DNA of 21,143 nt from contig JAKMGM010000014.1 of NCBI GenBank assembly GCA_022424925.1, positions 1 to 21,143 of the forward strand, written 5' to 3'. A model generated the notes under the pieces. It saw only the letters and a list, made by a program, of their open reading frames with translations. It did no database searches and was not told the origin of the DNA. The position numbers were made by a program, and so were the translations under genes. Every line of letters begins with the position of its first letter. Within the stretch, counting starts at the first letter, position 1. Positions 1 through 7,314 of this stretch are shown here, one piece after another. The stretch comes from Candidatus Poseidoniaceae archaeon (GTDB lineage: Archaea > Thermoplasmatota > Poseidoniia > Poseidoniales > Poseidoniaceae).

Positions 1-397
1 CCTCTGTTCCTCTTGGCGCATTTCGCATTTTTCGAGCGGTATTGTATATTGCCCATGATATCATGAACAAACTCAACAGTTTGAATACAGTGTCAATTTT
101 TTCACCAATCATCAGAACGAGAAGTACGCCGAGTATTGCACCTGGAATTGCCCCCCATAGCCCTGTTTTGAGAGCAGAATCATCGAAATGCTTGTGTTGC
201 CTGTGTGCGAGGCCACTCCCCCAACTCACGACAGCGGTAAGTGATAGTGAAACGGCGAACAGCGCTCCATTTATCTCCCACCCTAGGCCGTAATGCAACA
301 GTGGTACGAATAACATTCCACCACCCATGCCGATTGGGGCAAACATGAATGCAACTGCAAAAACGCAGGTCGAAATGATGAGTGTTTCAGCAATCAT
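1..397 (-). CDS. TauE/SafE (TSUP)-family membrane exporter, C-terminus cut by window edge
   Basis: The ATG at 397 is preceded by a clean AGGAGG about seven bases upstream, so the start is secure. The 132 visible residues are strongly hydrophobic. An N-terminal helix leads into a glycine-rich FAPIGMGGGML turn (about residues 20-30), then LFAVSLSLTAVVSW and a second half starting near KTGLWGAIPGAILGVLLVLMIG. The Gly/Pro-rich loop followed by a helix-break-helix and a second GxxPGAxxG segment resembles the TSUP (TauE/SafE, formerly DUF81) family, whose members export sulfite, sulfoacetate or related organic anions across the cytoplasmic membrane. The substrate cannot be read from this fragment. 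The reading frame runs off the left edge, so roughly half of a normal TSUP protein (about 250 residues) is missing. It is divergent from the LemA gene with 124 bases between the starts. Another small polytopic membrane family is possible. Confidence 0.75.
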   Translation of the reverse strand, partial: MIAETLIISTCVFAVAFMFAPIGMGGGMLFVPLLHYGLGWEINGALFAVSLSLTAVVSWGSGLAHRQHKHFDDSALKTGLWGAIPGAILGVLLVLMIGEKIDTVFKLLSLFMISWAIYNTARKMRNAPRGTE

Positions 398-521
398 TTG
401 GAAGCCTCCTAGGCGTGTTCATCACTGTCTATGCCGTGCTGTGGAGTTCTTCATAGATGACCTTGCCTCCACTCAATGTTGATACCAATGGTTTCAATAA
501 GTAGAGTAAAAACCCAAGTTC
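398..521. promoter_or_regulatory. Divergent intergenic region between TSUP and LemA genes
   Basis: This 124-base gap must carry the promoters of both flanking genes. On the + strand an A/T-rich stretch at about 492-503 (TTTCAATAAGTAG) ends about 20 bases before the LemA ATG, which fits an archaeal TATA element serving a leaderless or nearly leaderless transcript. LemA has no Shine-Dalgarno sequence, which agrees. On the - strand the TSUP gene has an AGGAGG ribosome site (401-410 region), so it probably has a leader. No tRNA or clear hairpin was seen. Promoter placement is inference. Confidence 0.35.
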
Positions 522-1097
522 ATGTCAACTGTACTGATTATTGGCGGAGCGATAGTAGGTTTTTTGCTTCTTCTCGGAATTATTTGGTTTTTCACAACAT
601 GGAACCGTTTGGTGAGCCTCGAATTGAATGTTGACAACTCATGGGCACAAATTTCAGTTTTGCTGAAACAACGCTACGACATGATTCCAAATTTAGTGAA
701 CATCGCCAAAGGTATCGCCAAGCAGGAAATTGCATTCTTCGACAAACTCTTCGATGCTCGTCGTGCTGCTGCAGGTGCATTGCAGAGCGGTGATGTAGCA
801 GGAACTGCTCGTGCAGAATCCAGTTTCGCTGCCATGATTCCCCGTATCAACATGGTCGCTGAGCAATACCCCGAATTGAAATCCGATTCCGCATTTCTCA
901 ACATCCAAAATCAATTGGTCGCTTTAGAAAACAGTATTGCTGACCGTCGAGAGTTCTACAACTCGAGCGTGACGACCTTCAATAAAGCGATTCAGATGAT
1001 TCCTACTGTGATTGTAGCCAACGTGAAGGGATGCGTCAAGCGAGATTTGTTTGAAATCTTCGACCACGAGCGAGAGAACGTCGTCATCGAATTTTGA
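522..1097 (+). CDS. lemA: LemA family protein
   Basis: The product has 191 residues, the usual LemA length (about 185-200). An N-terminal hydrophobic segment (about residues 3-25, IIGGAIVGFLLLLGIIWFF) acts as a single membrane anchor. The family signature follows: YNxLV-like WNRLVSLELNVDNSWAQIS, the KQRYDMIPNLVNIAKG motif at about 49-64, and later LVALENSIADRREFYNSSV and FNKAIQMIPT. LemA proteins form an anchored helical bundle outside the membrane; their molecular role is not established. The C-terminus is unusual in ending with a short charged tail (FDHERENVVIEF) instead of the common EAP-type ending. The ATG has no Shine-Dalgarno sequence, consistent with a leaderless transcript. The gene stands apart from its downstream + neighbour by about 56 bases. 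Family assignment is firm; function is unknown. Confidence 0.93.
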   Translation: MSTVLIIGGAIVGFLLLLGIIWFFTTWNRLVSLELNVDNSWAQISVLLKQRYDMIPNLVNIAKGIAKQEIAFFDKLFDARRAAAGALQSGDVAGTARAESSFAAMIPRINMVAEQYPELKSDSAFLNIQNQLVALENSIADRREFYNSSVTTFNKAIQMIPTVIVANVKGCVKRDLFEIFDHERENVVIEF

Positions 1098-1153
1098 TTC
1101 TTTCACAGAGCGCAGATTCTTAATCCCTCGAATTGATTCATGCCGGTGGAGAA

Positions 1154-2557
1154 ATGTTTCTAATCATCGGCTCGGGACACCTCGCTATTCGATTGAGTCA
1201 ATGGTGCGCTCAACGCAGACGTAGTGTTTTGATTGGTCTGGCATCTTCTCTACCCCTCGATGGTCCTCTTGACGGATGCGAAATCATGGCGCTTCCTACC
1301 CCTACTTCACTGCGAGAACTTCCTCTTGACTCTCAGAAACCTACCGCAGTTCTACTGTTGAACCCTGAGGCATTAGCCGACACGAACCCTCTCGAGGCGA
1401 TCCAAAATCACTGGCAAGACATACCCATTTTAACCACGCTTTCGCTTGAAGGTGATGGTATTGACCTCATCAGCGTTGATGATGTCTCATTTGCGGCCAT
1501 GCAAGATAGGATACGCTCATGGGAGCAGAAAGCCGGTGCGAATGTTCTCCAACACTACCTTCAGTCCGTGCCTGCAGGTTCTCAAGTTGCCATTTTCTGC
1601 CACGATAATCCAGACCCTGACGCCTTAGGTGCAGGTTTAGCCATGTATGAACTGGTTCAAAGCATGGGGCTTGAACCTCAGTTACTTCACGGTGGGTTGA
1701 TTGAACACCAACAAAACAGAGCAATGGTTCGGCTGCTTGACATCCCAGTGCGCCGTCTTATTCTCGATTGGGAAGTCCAAGATATCCTTCGAGATGCAGC
1801 TGTGGTGATGACGGTCGACTTCCATCGACCCGGAGCAAACAATATTCTCCCAAGTGATTGCGTACCCCATGTTGTTCTCGATCATCATACCTCAGATGAG
1901 TCTGTAGCGGCCGACATATCGCTTCTTCGTCCCGAGTATTCAGCCACCTCCTCTTTGGTAGCCGGACTCATGATGAGTCTCCGATTTCCAATGACCGCCA
2001 GGATTGCTACGGCTCTCGCCTTTGGGATACGTACAGATACTCTCGGCTTTACACGGCACTTCAATCCGGTTGACATTCGAGCGCTTTCATGGTTGAATGC
2101 ATATGTTGATTCGGAGTTAGTTCGTTCTATAGAAGAGCCACCTCGTTCTCAGGAAACGCTTGAATCATTCGCTGAAGCTCTCGCTTCGCGAACCCTTGTC
2201 GGCACGACCCTTCTTGCACCACTTACTTCAATGCCCAATCGTGATTCACTGGCTCAAATTGCAGATTTCCTCCTACCAACGGAATCGATACAAACAGTGG
2301 TCGTATTTGGTCCTCGAAGGGGGAAGATCATACTGTCTGCGCGTTCGAAAAACGATGACATTCACCTTGGTCGTCTCCTTTCAGACGTGTGGGGAGATGG
2401 CCTATCTGGCGGGCACAAAGCGCTTGCAGGAGGTCAGATTCCATTCGAGGTTTTACTCGACGAAACACCTTCCGAGCCACAGATGGCAGAACTTCAAGCC
2501 GTCAAGGCTATGAGCGTTCGTCTTCAACAAATGTTCCAAGTTGGTGAGGAGGAATGA
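1154..2557 (+). CDS. DHH/DHHA1 phosphoesterase with N-terminal TrkA-N-like domain
   Basis: The 467-residue protein begins MFLIIGSGHLAIRLSQW, a GxGxxA Rossmann-type start typical of archaeal DHH proteins carrying a TrkA-N-like (NAD-binding, often degenerate) domain over about residues 1-115. The DHH domain follows with DNPDPDALGAG near residue 151, a central VDFHRP, and the name-giving DHH at about 243-245. The DHHA1 nucleic-acid or nucleotide-binding end carries GGHKALAGG at about 418-426. These residues bind Mn2+ and support hydrolysis of phosphodiesters such as nanoRNA, pAp or cyclic dinucleotides (NrnA/GdpP/RecJ superfamily); the exact substrate is not determined here. ATG 1154 was chosen over an upstream in-frame TTG at 1133 because GGTGGAG lies just before it and the Rossmann strand starts at once. 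Its last four bases overlap the TraB gene (ATGA), indicating translational coupling. Confidence 0.88.
   Translation: MFLIIGSGHLAIRLSQWCAQRRRSVLIGLASSLPLDGPLDGCEIMALPTPTSLRELPLDSQKPTAVLLLNPEALADTNPLEAIQNHWQDIPILTTLSLEGDGIDLISVDDVSFAAMQDRIRSWEQKAGANVLQHYLQSVPAGSQVAIFCHDNPDPDALGAGLAMYELVQSMGLEPQLLHGGLIEHQQNRAMVRLLDIPVRRLILDWEVQDILRDAAVVMTVDFHRPGANNILPSDCVPHVVLDHHTSDESVAADISLLRPEYSATSSLVAGLMMSLRFPMTARIATALAFGIRTDTLGFTRHFNPVDIRALSWLNAYVDSELVRSIEEPPRSQETLESFAEALASRTLVGTTLLAPLTSMPNRDSLAQIADFLLPTESIQTVVVFGPRRGKIILSARSKNDDIHLGRLLSDVWGDGLSGGHKALAGGQIPFEVLLDETPSEPQMAELQAVKAMSVRLQQMFQVGEEE
2543..2552 (+). promoter_or_regulatory. Shine-Dalgarno for TraB gene inside the DHH gene
   Basis: GGTGAGGAGG sits within the last codons of the DHH gene, immediately before the ATGA overlap at 2554. 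It provides a strong internal ribosome site, so the TraB-family gene is likely translated by coupling to its upstream neighbour. Confidence 0.6.
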
Positions 2558-3720
2558 GCGAAACTCCCTTCATCGACATCAGCCCTACGCTCCGGATTCT
2601 CGGCACAGCTCACGTTTCAACTGCAAGTGTCGATGCAGTGCGGGAGCAGATTGCCACGTATCAGCCAGAAGTTGTTGCAGTTGAATTGTGCGCTTCACGG
2701 CATGAAGCACTTACCAGTGACCGCCGTCTGGATAAAGAAGGGCTTTTGAAAGTGGTTAAAGAAGGCAAGGCTCCGCTGGTTTTATTGCAATCTCTGCTTG
2801 CTGCTGAGCAGCGTAAAATGGGATTGGACGAGGGTCAACAACCTGGTGCTGAATTACTCGCTGCTGTCCAAGAGGCGGAAGCAGCACAGATGGAGGTCGC
2901 CCTCATCGACCGAGATATACAGACCACGCTCCGCCGAGCATGGAAGAAAATGCGCTTTCGAGAAAAAGTTCGAATCATGTGGTCACTGCTCGGTGAAGAT
3001 GAAGATGAAGACGCTCCAGAAGTGAGTGAGTTGCTTGAAAATCAAGACCTTCTTTCATCACTCATGGAGGAGTTGAGAACCTTCTCGCCCGGTGCAGGTT
3101 TGGTCTTAATTGACGAACGCGATGCATATCTTGCAGGGAAAATTGCGAAGTTACACCACACTGAAAAGAAGACGCTCGCCGTCGTCGGTGCAGGTCACCT
3201 CAAAGGCATTGAGCGACATCTTGCAGAAAAGACGATGCCTGACGAAGCTTCACTTGACGAGTTGAATTTACTACCAATTCGTGGGCGATTCTCGAAAAGT
3301 ATTCCTTGGTTGATTCCGCTTTTCGTCATGAGTTTAATGGGCTACTTCATCGCTACTGGAGAGCGAGTGAATCTTATCGAAATGTTCACAGTTTGGACTG
3401 CAGCGAATGCAGTTTTTGCAGCACTTGGCTGTGCGCTGGCTCGAGGTCATCCGCTGGCGATACTCACCGCTGCGGCCGCCTCACCGATTACTTCACTGAA
3501 TCCAACTTTGGCAGCAGGTTGGTTCGCAGGTTATGTCCAACTGAAGTTAAAGGAGCCAACTGCAGAAGATTTGCAGCAGTTCCTCAAATTGGAAAGTCTC
3601 GGCTCGTTCTGGAGCAATAAAGCTGGACGTGTTTTGTTGGTCACGTCGCTTTCAAACCTCGGAAGTATGGCGGGTGCGTGGTTTGCCGCAGCAGGTCTGC
3701 TTGGTAGTTTCGGCGCTTAA
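2554..3720 (+). CDS. traB: TraB/PrgY/GumN-family membrane protein
   Basis: The 388-residue product carries the TraB signature: LGTAHVS at about residues 16-22, VVAVELCASR shortly after, ERDAYLA near 188, and VVGAGHLKGI near 210. These conserved Glu, His and Arg residues resemble the erythromycin-esterase/Tiki-like fold in which they are proposed to bind metal and act on peptides. The C-terminal third (from about residue 248) is hydrophobic, with three to four membrane helices (IPWLIPLFVMSLMGYF, a long Ala-rich pair, and VLLVTSLSNLGSMAGAWFAAAGLL). This is the usual archaeal architecture. An acidic patch (GEDEDEDAPE) lies near residues 147-156. The gene overlaps the DHH phosphoesterase by ATGA, and its TAA stop overlaps the convergent folP stop. 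Family assignment is firm; the biological substrate in archaea is unknown. Confidence 0.92.
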   Translation: MSETPFIDISPTLRILGTAHVSTASVDAVREQIATYQPEVVAVELCASRHEALTSDRRLDKEGLLKVVKEGKAPLVLLQSLLAAEQRKMGLDEGQQPGAELLAAVQEAEAAQMEVALIDRDIQTTLRRAWKKMRFREKVRIMWSLLGEDEDEDAPEVSELLENQDLLSSLMEELRTFSPGAGLVLIDERDAYLAGKIAKLHHTEKKTLAVVGAGHLKGIERHLAEKTMPDEASLDELNLLPIRGRFSKSIPWLIPLFVMSLMGYFIATGERVNLIEMFTVWTAANAVFAALGCALARGHPLAILTAAAASPITSLNPTLAAGWFAGYVQLKLKEPTAEDLQQFLKLESLGSFWSNKAGRVLLVTSLSNLGSMAGAWFAAAGLLGSFGA

Positions 3721-4583
3721 TCAACAGCATTCAGCACAGCGAATACATCGGCGTGTTCAGACACATCGTGGACACGAACGACGTCAATTCCTTCATAATG
3801 CGCCATCGCTGCAATAGCTAATGTTCCGCTCAACCGTTGACTTGCCTCGCTTTTACCCGTAAGATGCCCAATCATGGATTTTCTCGAAACGCCCCAAAGT
3901 ACTGCGAATCTCTCAATGCCTCGTAACAATTCGTGTCGTTGCAGTAAGTCGATGTTGTGATCCAAGTGCTTACCGAATCCAATTCCAGGGTCGAGAATGA
4001 TGTTTTCAGCAGGCAAGCCTCCAGCAACGAGGGCTCGCGCCGTTTCAAGTAACTGGGAACTCACTTCAGCAGCGCAGTCAACATAGGTTGGGTTCTGCTG
4101 CATCGTTTTGGGTTCTCCCAGCATGTGCATAATGCAAACGCCGCATTGCTTTTCCAATACCAGTTCGACCATTCCTGGATCTCGCAAGCCAGATACATCG
4201 TTTACTAGGTCAGCACCAGCATCGATTGCTGCTCGCGCTACCTCGGGTCTTCGAGTATCGATTGAAATCAGTCCGTTCTCGTCTCGTCGACGGAGTTCTT
4301 GGATGACTGGAAGCACGCGGTTGAGTTCTTCTTGAACCGATACGTGGTCGGCTCCTGGACGAGTTGATTCTCCTCCAATATCGACCCATGTTGCACCCTC
4401 ATCCCACATTTTAATGGCCGTTTCTACGGCTTGCTTGACCGTAGTTTTCCGACTTTGCTCATGGAAGGAGTCGGGCGTCACGTTAACGATACCCATGATA
4501 TGACACGAGTTCTCATCTTTGCGAGAAAGTCCAGCTGAAAGTCGTTCTCGGCGATTCTCATTGGGTGGTAATGCATCGCCCAT
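3717..4583 (-). CDS. folP: Dihydropteroate synthase
   Basis: Dihydropteroate synthase condenses 6-hydroxymethyl-dihydropterin diphosphate with p-aminobenzoate in folate synthesis. The 288-residue protein shows the full set of family motifs: MGIVNVTPDSF at residues 30-40, VDIGGESTRPG at 67-77, ISIDTRRPEVA and DLVNDVSGL in the middle, LDPGIGFGK (pterin-binding lysine loop), GVSRKSMIG near the C-terminal third, and a final VVRVHDV. The TIM-barrel is complete and no catalytic block is missing. A roughly 28-residue charged N-terminal extension precedes the barrel. The start at 4583 is backed by a GGAGG about four to five bases upstream. The gene stands alone, divergent from a membrane protein and convergent with traB, with the two TAA stops sharing a TTAA. 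folP is patchy in archaea, so the gene may have been acquired from bacteria; that origin is inference. Confidence 0.95.
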   Translation of the reverse strand: MGDALPPNENRRERLSAGLSRKDENSCHIMGIVNVTPDSFHEQSRKTTVKQAVETAIKMWDEGATWVDIGGESTRPGADHVSVQEELNRVLPVIQELRRRDENGLISIDTRRPEVARAAIDAGADLVNDVSGLRDPGMVELVLEKQCGVCIMHMLGEPKTMQQNPTYVDCAAEVSSQLLETARALVAGGLPAENIILDPGIGFGKHLDHNIDLLQRHELLRGIERFAVLWGVSRKSMIGHLTGKSEASQRLSGTLAIAAMAHYEGIDVVRVHDVSEHADVFAVLNAVD

Positions 4584-4634
4584 GAACCCTCCGAGTTCGG
4601 CAGATTTGATAACATGTGAGTGTCAAGGGCACCT

Positions 4635-5276
4635 ATGACCGACGAGGCTCCTGCGGATTCTCCTGTGAGATTGGAGTCAACGTCACAAGAATTCAACAGC
4701 CATGGCGTTAACGAACATCGCCATGAGTTGGCGGAACGTCTCATCCGACGTTTGGATGTTCGCGACCACAATTCAATCTTCGAAATGATATCAGGCAAGG
4801 CCTACTTCGGTGGAATCCTCATTGCAATTTTATCACTCTTTTACTGGATTTTCATTTCGTCTGCAGAGGACAGTGCCGAAACAGGCGTCTCCATTTTGGG
4901 AACGATCAGTTTTCCCGACGTGGCCATTGCGGTGATGGTTCTCGGCCTCCTTTCAGCATTGTTTCGCGATTACAGCCGAGAGTTGGGTCACTTGCTTCCC
5001 TCATTGGTATCAGGTACAATGATCATTGTATGTGGGTTCTATGTCATCGAGCCACTAGTTTATGGGTTCATCTCTGACGAACTTGAGGCTCAGACTGCGC
5101 TGTGGCGCAGCGCTCGTCTTGCAGTGCTTTGGGGCGGTGTCACATATTGCGCGCATTTCTTGGTCGATGCCTTCTTGCTGTACTGGTTGAAGCAATTTTG
5201 TGCGAACAACGATATCGATATATCTCCTGTTGGAGAAATACCTGAACAGGAAGTCCACGTTCCTTCGGAAGTGTGA
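4635..5276 (+). CDS. Four-helix integral membrane protein, unknown function
   Basis: No family is recognised. From ATG 4635 the product is 213 residues. A polar, charged cytoplasm-like N-terminus (about 55 residues, His/Arg-rich around EHRHELAERLIRRLDVRDHN) is followed by four likely membrane helices at about residues 57-76, 93-110, 121-146 and 161-185, then a short acidic tail. A GTG at 4620 is an alternative start adding five residues; ATG 4635 was preferred because AAGGG lies about six bases before it. The gene is divergent from folP, with about 50 bases between starts, and lies about 39 bases upstream of the aTrm56 gene, so the two may be co-transcribed. No catalytic or transport motif is visible. 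Confidence 0.75.
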   Translation: MTDEAPADSPVRLESTSQEFNSHGVNEHRHELAERLIRRLDVRDHNSIFEMISGKAYFGGILIAILSLFYWIFISSAEDSAETGVSILGTISFPDVAIAVMVLGLLSALFRDYSRELGHLLPSLVSGTMIIVCGFYVIEPLVYGFISDELEAQTALWRSARLAVLWGGVTYCAHFLVDAFLLYWLKQFCANNDIDISPVGEIPEQEVHVPSEV

Positions 5277-5315
5277 AACGACACCTTTCTTGTAGGATTG
5301 TCACCACGACGCTTC

Positions 5316-5885
5316 ATGACAGGCGAGCGCGTCGATGTTTTGCGTTTGGGATATCGCCTCGGTCGCGACCCTCGAATCACGACACATCTCGCCCTTGTCG
5401 GTCGGGCGCTAGGCGCTGACCGGTTTCTCTTGGCAGGGGACGAAGATGAGAAAATGTTTGAAAATTTGAATTCCGTATCAAGTCGGTTTGGTGGCGGGAT
5501 GGAGTGTGAACACGTACATTCTCCAATGGGTTGGCTGCGCCGATTTGTTGAGGAAGATGCTGGGGACGGGTTACCGGGAATTGCTGTCCATTTGACGATG
5601 TATGGTGAGCCCTTCCGTCAAGCAATTCCTCGCATCCGCCGTGACCGGCCAATGGTCGTTGTTGTTGGTGGTGCGAAAGTTCCGGGTGATGTCTACAAGC
5701 ATTGCCAATACAATGTCGCTGTTGGCAATCAACCGCATTCTGAAGTTGCTGCCCTTGCGCTCTTTCTAGACGCTTGGTATGGTGAATCCGGAAGCAACCG
5801 TTCTTTCGATGATGCTCGTCTGATTATTCAACCTACGGCGAACGGTAAGAGTGTTCGTGATTTGGACCGTGAAGAAGAAGAGTGA
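5316..5885 (+). CDS. tRNA (cytidine(56)-2'-O)-methyltransferase, aTrm56
   Basis: The product methylates the ribose of C56 in the T-loop of archaeal tRNAs using S-adenosylmethionine. The 189-residue protein begins MTGERVDVLRLGYRLGRDPRITTHLALVGRALGAD, which is the family's hallmark opening, and continues with FGGG, the central IAVHLTMYGEP, and the SPOUT trefoil-knot region VVVVGGAKVPGDVYKHCQYNVAVGNQPHSEVAALALFLD. The knot binds the methyl donor. Length matches the family (about 180-200). ATG 5316 was chosen over an in-frame TTG at 5298 because known family members start just before the VLRLGxR motif. No Shine-Dalgarno precedes it, so translation may depend on the upstream membrane-protein gene or on a leaderless message. 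The C-terminus ends in a short acidic run. Confidence 0.94.
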   Translation: MTGERVDVLRLGYRLGRDPRITTHLALVGRALGADRFLLAGDEDEKMFENLNSVSSRFGGGMECEHVHSPMGWLRRFVEEDAGDGLPGIAVHLTMYGEPFRQAIPRIRRDRPMVVVVGGAKVPGDVYKHCQYNVAVGNQPHSEVAALALFLDAWYGESGSNRSFDDARLIIQPTANGKSVRDLDREEEE

Positions 5886-5967
5886 GTACTTGCTGACTTC
5901 ACCCCAGTACGTCATTTAACTACCCCTCGAAGAGGTTCGGTTTGGCCTCGAGATTCATGTGTAGGCT
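5886..5967 (+). promoter_or_regulatory. Gap before carA, likely carAB leader/promoter region
   Basis: This 82-base gap separates aTrm56 from carA. An A/T-rich stretch (CATTTAACTA, about 5914-5923) could serve as a TATA element about 45 bases before the carA ATG. Downstream, CCTCGA occurs twice (about 5927-5932 and 5947-5952) around a short GAGG/CCTC inverted pair that could form a weak hairpin. No tRNA cloverleaf was recognised. Any regulatory role is conjecture. Confidence 0.25.
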
Positions 5968-7314
5968 ATGCCAATTATTATGGGGGTTCGTTTTCGACAA
6001 AAATTGATGTCGGGAGGAGCAACGCAAACCGGCAGTTTCCACCCTGGTGGAAATCAACGTGGCGTAACAGATGCTCCCTCCTTCCTTGATGCAGCCGATG
6101 GTTTGGCGTTTGGTGTTGATTTACCTCCAGCAGCCGAAGGTCCAGGGGTTCTACTGACCGCTGACGGCGGGCGCTATCTTGGTACACTTTTTGGTGCTCA
6201 AGGTTATGGCGAGGGTGAACTTGTGTTCACGACAGGAATGATGGGTTACCAAGAATCCCTGACCGACCCATCGTTTGCAGGACAGGTTCTCACCTTCACA
6301 TACCCACTCATCGGAAATTATGGCATTCATCAGAATGCTTCAGAATCCTCGGGCGTCTGGCCACGAGGAGTCGTTGTTCGACATGCTATGCATCAACCAG
6401 ACCACAGGCATTCGATTGCACCAGTTGCTGACCTGTTACGACTGCATGAGGTCCCAGGAATCGAAGGCATTGACACTCGCGCCATCACCCAGCGGGTTCG
6501 GGAACTTGGCACAGTGCTGTGCGTGTTTGGACCGGAAGACCACGAAGACCTCCTTCGCACTCGCTTGCGTGAACTCACCTCTCCCGACCTCGAAGACCTT
6601 GTTGACCAAGTTTCAATCTCCTCACCAGTCGTCTTGAATCCAGGCGCTTTGGACGCACTTGACCAACCCCTACCACGGCTTGGAGCGCTCGATTGCGGTA
6701 TCAAATTCAATATCCTTCGGAACTTATGCCGTCATTTTGAAGTGGTTTGGTGTCCACCTGACACGTCCTTCGATACTCTGGTTCATCAGTACAACATCGA
6801 TGCTCTGTTTTGCTCCAATGGCCCAGGAGATCCGGCACACAGCGGTAAAGCAACCGACGCAAGGAACACATTAGCGCGAGCCGTACAAGCCAAATTGCCA
6901 GTCATGGGTATTTGCTTGGGTCATCAGTTAATGGGTTTGGCATCCGGCCTCCAAACGTACAAAATGCGTTATGGACATCGTGGTGCAAATCAGCCAGTCG
7001 TAGATTTGAAAACCGGTTTGGTTTCGATTACCAGCCAAAATCACGGTTTTGCAGTTGCTGACCCAGATGCAGGAATGCTGGCTGCACATCCCAGTGGTGC
7101 TTGTTCATCTCCGGGTGAAAATCAACACGGAGCTGAAGTGGTTGTGAGGTTTGTTAATGCGAACGACCGTACAGTCGAGGGTCTTGACTTGGTGGGCCAT
7201 CCATCTTTCACCGTACAGTTTCACCCCGAGGCATGCCCAGGACCGCATGACGCCGCACCCTTATTCCAACAGTTCCGAGCAATCGTAGACCAAGCCATGG
7301 GAGGTGGAATCTAA
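5968..7314 (+). CDS. carA: Carbamoyl-phosphate synthase small (glutaminase) subunit
   Basis: CarA hydrolyses glutamine and passes ammonia to CarB for carbamoyl phosphate, the precursor of pyrimidines and arginine. The 448-residue product has the CarA N-terminal domain (GVLLTADGGRYLGTLFG from about residue 60, then GELVFTTGMMGYQESLTDPSFAGQ, GIDTRAITQRVRELGT) and a class I glutamine amidotransferase domain. In the latter, SNGPGDP is near 283, the nucleophile is Cys316 in GICLGHQ, and the partners are His419 and Glu421 in FHPEA. All catalytic residues are present. The first 55 or so residues before the domain are Gly/Pro/Ala-rich and have no usual counterpart. ATG 6007 (residue 14) is an alternative start, and no Shine-Dalgarno decides between them. 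The stop overlaps the carB start by one base (TAATG). Confidence 0.96.
   Translation: MPIIMGVRFRQKLMSGGATQTGSFHPGGNQRGVTDAPSFLDAADGLAFGVDLPPAAEGPGVLLTADGGRYLGTLFGAQGYGEGELVFTTGMMGYQESLTDPSFAGQVLTFTYPLIGNYGIHQNASESSGVWPRGVVVRHAMHQPDHRHSIAPVADLLRLHEVPGIEGIDTRAITQRVRELGTVLCVFGPEDHEDLLRTRLRELTSPDLEDLVDQVSISSPVVLNPGALDALDQPLPRLGALDCGIKFNILRNLCRHFEVVWCPPDTSFDTLVHQYNIDALFCSNGPGDPAHSGKATDARNTLARAVQAKLPVMGICLGHQLMGLASGLQTYKMRYGHRGANQPVVDLKTGLVSITSQNHGFAVADPDAGMLAAHPSGACSSPGENQHGAEVVVRFVNANDRTVEGLDLVGHPSFTVQFHPEACPGPHDAAPLFQQFRAIVDQAMGGGI
7299..7307 (+). promoter_or_regulatory. Shine-Dalgarno for carB inside carA
   Basis: GGGAGGTGG lies six bases before the carB ATG, inside the last codons of carA. 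With the TAATG overlap it indicates coupled translation of the two subunits. Confidence 0.65.

Noticed and set aside
42..293. 83-residue open frame on the + strand at the left edge
   Set aside because: It is antisense to the TSUP membrane gene, whose AGGAGG start and hydrophobic helices are far better supported.
1133..1153. TTG start for the DHH protein
   Set aside because: The ATG at 1154 has a ribosome site immediately before it and begins the Rossmann strand at once.
5886..5967. Possible tRNA or structured RNA before carA
   Set aside because: No acceptor stem, T-loop consensus or cloverleaf could be built; only a weak GAGG/CCTC pairing is present.
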